From positions 32,667,883-32,731,882 of the forward strand of contig NC_088789.1 of the NCBI RefSeq assembly GCF_949628265.1: a stretch of 64,000 nucleotides of DNA, written 5' to 3'. The stretch is from Cloeon dipterum. Taxonomy: Eukaryota; Arthropoda; Insecta; Ephemeroptera; Baetidae. The stretch's first letter is position 1; every line of letters starts with the position of its first letter. The notes under the pieces are model-generated. The model ran no database searches. It saw nothing but the letters and a program-made list of their open reading frames with translations, and was not told the origin of the DNA. Positions 59,025 through 64,000 of this stretch are shown here, one piece after another. Both the position numbers and the translations under genes were made by a program.

Positions 59025-60696
59025 CCAATAACATTTAGCTTCATACAATGCAAATAGTTTTAAGCCTCAATTCTTGGAGCATGTGAAAAGAATTTTGATA
59101 GTAGACCAGTAGTAATGCCAAGATTACAGCGGTAATCATTTTTTTAAAGGCTTTACAATGATACACATGTTCTTGGCCATTTCAGTAGTAAATCTTTTTC
59201 AGGAATCGTTTGGAGTTTTATTTAACAACCGTTTAAAATTTTGGTTTTGAGATGAAAAGACTGCGTATCAGATAATTTGTACTTTTTATTTATTTCTGCA
59301 CTTTCTGAATAGTTTGATTGCCATTTAATATAATTATAAATTTTGATTCACTGCTCACTGCGAGAATTATAGGGCGGAGGCCGTCATGCGCGGCCTTTTA
59401 GTGAACAATCCATTTCAATGAAGCAACTGTAACAATTTAGCATGGTGGCATTTTGAATTTGAGCGAATTTTACGCATTTTGGTCAAATATTCTTTTTTCC
59501 TCTGACATTCTCGGAAACAAAAGTTTCCTAATTTTAGAATTCATAAACACTGCAAAATTTTTAAATTCTAATATAGTTGGTACGTTAATAAATTAATTCT
59601 TGTTTATTCAGCATTTAATCCTTTAAATTAAAAGCTGTTTGCCTGAGGAAAATTGCTCGCAATTGATGTAGAAAATAGAGAATCAAATCCGGAGCGCGCA
59701 AGCAGTGGTATCACACAGGACACAGGGCGCATCACAGTTTGACCAAAAGGGGAAGGAAATTTAAAACATTTCTATTAGATTTTTCCTTGTCTAATTTAAA
59801 AGAAATCGGATGATTTTTCTGCGGCGTCATATCCGTAAACTACATAAATTTTGGAAATTCAGTTCCGATTATTGATTATCGTTTAAAATTATAGTAAATA
59901 TACTGTATGTAGCGAATTCTGACTCAATAATGAAGCTGTACATATTTATGTAGCATTTATTTAAGGAATTCTTCCAACAAATGCTACAAATCGTGAAAGA
60001 ATCTTCAAAGAACTAAAATTCTTACAATTAGGCGCACTTTAACCATGGTTATTTCCTTTCGTGCCTGCTAACAATGAGAAAAATTAATTGAGCAATCTCA
60101 TTGGTCCTTACAAATTTATTAACACAAGGATCGCCAATCGTCACACAGGCGCTTGGCGCTGCATTCGTGGCAACTGGGCGCGTGGCGATGGGGTGTGCGT
60201 TGCGGAGAAATGTATAGTACCTTTGTACGTGAGCTACAAGAATGATTAATGAATGTCAATTAATTTTTAAAGAACGAGAATTTTATTATTTAAATTGAAC
60301 TTGTGGCAATTTAGGTCAAAATTTGATGGAATTTGAGCTTCTTGCAGACTTTACCCTTAACTCCTCGTTCAAATCCCCTTTTTTTAGTCCAGCGGCGCCT
60401 GTGTTTTGAGCGTCGTCGGCCATATTTGCTTATTGTTTTTGTGTTTGATCGATTCAATTTTTGCTGAAAACTCTCTCAGGAATTTGAGCAGTATCTCACG
60501 TCAGTTCAGGTAAATAGCCCAAAAGACTTATTAGCTGCGACCCTCGTGTGTTTATATTTCTAATTCTGTGATGATTATGTATTCGAGGATTTGTTTCGGA
60601 TTAAAATCACGAAATAATTCTGGTGCGTGGCTATGGATGTCCACGAAAATCGTAGTAGATATAAATTGACAATTAATTATGTACATTTTCTGCAGC
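59025..60696. other. Spacer and leader before leucine-rich gene D
   Basis: The ankyrin 3' flank includes the AGGCCG/CGGCCT hairpin near 59379. Then comes the 830 bp shared non-coding block and the leader of the leucine-rich gene with donor GTAAAT at 60510 and acceptor TTCTGCAG at 60695. An in-frame ATG at 60679 lies in the leader intron and is not the start. Confidence 0.6.
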
Positions 60697-62500
60697 ATGA
60701 GCGCCGAGCAACAACAGAAAAGCGATGTTCAGTTAGTGGAGTTGACCAAAGTCAGGCTCCAGAATCTGGCGAGGAAGCAGAGGCTGGAGGATCTGGCGCT
60801 GCAGTTCGTTGCCGCAAATTTCCAACTTTATAATGCTTTCAACCTACGTAAGTTAAATTACCAAGTTTCATGTGTCGACAGTTTAAAAAATTTTCGTCTG
60901 TTTCACAGCTTCCCCAATTCGCGAGAAAATATTGCAAAGGATTTTGCAGTGGAGGTGTTTTGACCCTTACAATGGAAATTTGGAGCAGCTTGACAAGATG
61001 ATGCTGGCGCTGGCACACCTGGTCGGCCAGTGGACTGTCTCTGTTGACTTTACGAACATGTTCACCTTTTGCCCGTCTTACAAAATCCAGAGTTCCTTTA
61101 TCCAGGTGTGCAAATTTCAAATTTCTTTGTTGATATATTCTAAATTTGAAATTGCCTCTGTTAAAGGTCTGCGAGTTGTTGGCTCGAGTCGCGCCAAACA
61201 TCGAAGAGCTGTCGATGAAGAGTTCCCCCATGCTCAACATTCAGGACCTGCTGCAGCCTCTGACAAAAATGCAGAAGCTGAAGATATTGCGGCTTGGATG
61301 TTGCCACTTTGACCTTGACGGCTTAATTGAGCTGTGCATGGCTTTACCGAACCTTCGGGTTTTAGGCGTCAAAACCCTCGATATCGACATGGAAGATTCT
61401 GGCTGCCAAAACAACCTTTCAAGGGCCCTGCAGCACCTGAGAGTGCTTGAAGACGAAAATGGGTATATTCGTCTCCTGTCGTTTTTTGCAAGGGTTGTCC
61501 CTCATCTGGAATACATTTACGCCTCACAGCGGGATGAGGACACAACTGTTCGTCTGCAAGAGGAGGAAGACAAAACGCCGAATCAGCGAAGAAAATTCCT
61601 ATGTTTGTATCATGATGGACAGTTCGTTGATGGCAAGGAGGATCTCCACGTCAAGCACCCATTCATCACTCGCTTGCTGGTAATTTTTAATTAAGTCTCA
61701 ATATCGCATGAATATCAATCTTGTTTTGTAGGTGGACGGCTACCTCATAAATTTTGGAGTGGAAACTCTCGATAAATTTTCAAACTTGAAGACCTTGGTT
61801 TTGAAAAGTTGCAAATTGACTGACTTGGACAGTTTGATGAGAGTTTACGGACAGAACCTGCACACGCTCCACATCATGGACAATTCCATGAGGTCACTGG
61901 AAGGATTAACGTTTGGATGCATTTTGGAATGCTGTTCGCGACTGGAGAAACTTCGCTTGAAGAACGTCATCATTTCAGATGAAGGCGCGAACGCCTTCCC
62001 AGAACTGCGTGATTTCACCTGGGAAAATGGGTAAATTTACATTTAAAAATTTAATCACTTTTACTGAAAAACTACTCGATAGTGGGAATAGCTCTGTTGT
62101 CATGCTGCTGTCAAGCCTCTTGTCTTCGCCCAAACTGGAGAAAATAAAGCTGGAAGGAAAGTTTGAAGTGGAGGACTTGAGGGGCGTAGCCACCGTGATC
62201 GAGCAGAAGAAGATCTTAAGGCAGTTGCAGTCCTTTCACTTGCGCCTGGCATACACCTACACCAGGGATTCAAACTTCAATATGGCCCACTTCAGGGCTG
62301 CCGCAGGCCTGGCCAAGACTGCCTCTGCGTTCCTTCCTTTGCTGATTGACCTCCATCTTTCCATGATTGACAATAGCTTCTTTATTAACTTCTTCAACCA
62401 AGTTTCTGGCCAGGTTGTGAACGAGAAATATGAAGATGAGGCTTTGAACAAGATGATCAAGGAGCACGAGAAATTCGGAGGTGCTGGTTTCAAACCATGA
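60697..62500 (+). CDS. F-box-like leucine-rich protein, cassette D (intact)
   Basis: Exons 60697-60847, 60909-61105, 61167-61679, 61732-62030 and 62083-62500 join in phase to 525 residues. The domain plan equals the genes at 6878 and 11750: helical N-terminus (DVQLVELTKVRLQNLARKQR), F-box-like LPSPIREKILQRILQW, then leucine-rich repeats (LCMALPNLRVLGVKTL, LECCSRLEKLRLKNVIISDE). Intron phases are identical, and exon 4 is again exactly 299 bases, although protein identity is low. The start was chosen just after the leader acceptor. If the F-box-like segment docks SKP1, the protein would be a CUL1-ligase receptor; this is inference. Confidence 0.83.
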
Positions 62501-64000
62501 ATCTGCTTTATTTTGATAATATTAAGTCTGTGAATTGATTTAACTTTGTGATGTGGAATTGAATTTTTTGGCAGGAATAAAAACAACAATAACAAAAAAG
62601 TAATTAAATGGATCAATCTTTAAAATAATGATTTCTGCTATCGTTATAAAGAAAATTCACTAATCCGCACCCCATGATGCATATCCAATAGAGTGGCACA
62701 AGTAACAGAGGCCTTGGGAATTGCACAAATTATCTCTTCAATATCAAATGAGGGTGGAAGAACTGTTCCTCAATAAATTATCTGAAAGAAATAATTTATT
62801 ACTTTTTGTTAAAAACTGATGATTCCACATACAACTTTGAACTAACCAAGTAATTTTCAGTGATAAAATGGAGGATATTATGAAATTAAAGTCCTTTGCA
62901 ACTGCTAGAAACACATCAAATTTATTTTGAATTTAAAAGAGAAACTGCGCATGTGAGCCTTAAATTTTATTGTTGAAAATCAGCTAGACGAAAGAAAGAC
63001 CCGATAAACCTTCATTTATTTCCTTCCTTCGAAAGCGAATTTTTCTCGGTTCGAGCAGTTAGGAAATTCTAAACGCGCGAACTGTTTCTCGCAGTGGATC
63101 AGTGGAGACGGCGCATAACTCGTCTTAATACAGGAAAGGAAATTTTGTTTTAAAATTATAATGCTGGTCTCCTCTGCAGCATATTAATTATGATATGTTT
63201 TTCACCCGACATATATCTAGAGCAGAGACATGAAATTCAAATTAGACAATATAAGCATAATTCGGAGAATCAAAAATGTCACTGAAAGGCGAAATTTTAC
63301 TTTTTGCTCACATGCGGAATTTAAATTTTTCAATTTACGGCAGGAAAGAAATTGACAAATAATTTTAATTGATGAGATTTATAATTTTTTCTTATACACA
63401 TCGTTTCTCTGGGGTTTGAATTTTTATCTTCGTGGAGCTGCTCAGATCGTCTCATTGTCTTGCAGAAATATAAAAAATCTTTTAATTCATTATCAACAAT
63501 TTTTCCAAAATGTAATAATCTTGACACTGACGACGAGTGTTTGTCGATGCGCTGGCATGGTTTTGAGTTGTCGGCGCCGGCGATGAGCACGTGTCCGGCT
63601 GCTTGCCGACGGCCACGTCCTGCGCCTGTATAAACGGGCGCCGAGCGCGATGGCACTCGTGTTCAGCCACGGAAAACGCGCCTTCAGATGCTCAGCATCA
63701 CGTTCTTCACGCCCAGGTCCTTGCCGAAACAATCGGCAAATAAATTTGTATTACCACAGAAAACAAAACAGTTACAGCTGGAAGTCGTTGTTGGCAGTGA
63801 GCTGCTTCGGCAGCTGCTAGAAACTCTGACATCTGCAGATCGTCACGTTCTCCGCCAGTAAAAACTGGTGCCGCACGATAACGTTGTCGCCGCCCTATAT
63901 GCTCTTGTACCATAAATATTTTATTTTTTAAAGAAACGACAAAGGCACAGGCCACAGCTCGCTTTTGGCTCATCATTTTTAATTGCTGCTGTGAGCCGCA
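62501..64000. other. 3' flank of cassette D with a decayed module
   Basis: AT-rich 3' flank to about 63240, then the trailing module shared with cassette A (63240-63780), whose GC-rich core at 63530-63720 no longer has the minus-strand frame seen in A. 63780-64000 has an open minus-strand frame (63707-63976) without a recognisable domain. No gene is supported to the window end. Confidence 0.45.

Larger units (their letters stand above)
50355..63780 (+). repeat. Cassette D: ankyrin plus intact leucine-rich gene, split by an insertion
   Basis: The unit begins at about 50355 in the common upstream block and runs to 50675. It resumes at 56182 after the inserted element and continues through the ankyrin gene, the 830 bp spacer, the intact leucine-rich gene and the trailing module (63240-63780). 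It is the only cassette in which both genes are open. Confidence 0.8.

Noticed and set aside
60679-60696. Upstream in-frame ATG giving an extended leucine-rich protein
   Set aside because: It lies within the leader intron, before the TTCTGCAG acceptor.
1-64000. tRNA, rRNA, CRISPR arrays, reverse transcriptase or capsid genes
   Set aside because: None was recognised on either strand by reading the sequence and its translations.

Overview
The window is eukaryotic nuclear DNA. It is AT-rich, its genes carry many GT-AG introns (often about 50 to 60 bp), and AATAAA signals follow several genes. A papilin/lacunin-type matrix gene, a BTB-BACK-PHR gene, a cullin and several fold-back DNA elements point to an arthropod, most likely an insect. 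I cannot assign the species. Reading frames were joined by hand across splice sites and phases were checked by counting.

Layout. (1) 1-4.0 kb: the 3' end of an ankyrin-repeat gene and a complete BTB-BACK-PHR gene. (2) 5.0-14.0 kb: a tandem duplication of a head-to-head pair, made of a small secreted/membrane protein gene (minus) and an F-box-like leucine-rich protein gene (plus). (3) 15.6-18.5 kb: a complete 13-exon CUL1-like cullin (minus) with a hAT-like MITE just upstream. (4) 19-41 kb and 50-63.7 kb: four copies (A-D) of a cassette holding a three-exon ankyrin gene followed by a leucine-rich gene. Ankyrin A is frameshifted and B, C and D are open. The leucine-rich gene is intact in D, internally deleted in A, and in B and C only its leader remains. 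(5) 40.8-49.2 kb: a 15-exon papilin-like gene (minus) between cassettes C and D. An extra, diverged copy of its last (PLAC) exon lies in cassette B. (6) 50.68-56.18 kb: a 5.5 kb element with terminal inverted repeats and a TA target duplication, inserted about 50 bp upstream of the ankyrin D promoter. Cassettes A-C keep the empty site.

How the genes may relate. Cullin, BTB and F-box-like proteins are all parts of cullin-RING ubiquitin ligases, and ankyrin and leucine-rich proteins are typical binding modules. The neighbourhood may therefore hold fast-evolving substrate receptors next to a divergent scaffold, but this is inference from family membership and position. No reverse transcriptase, capsid or envelope gene, tRNA, rRNA or CRISPR array was recognised.
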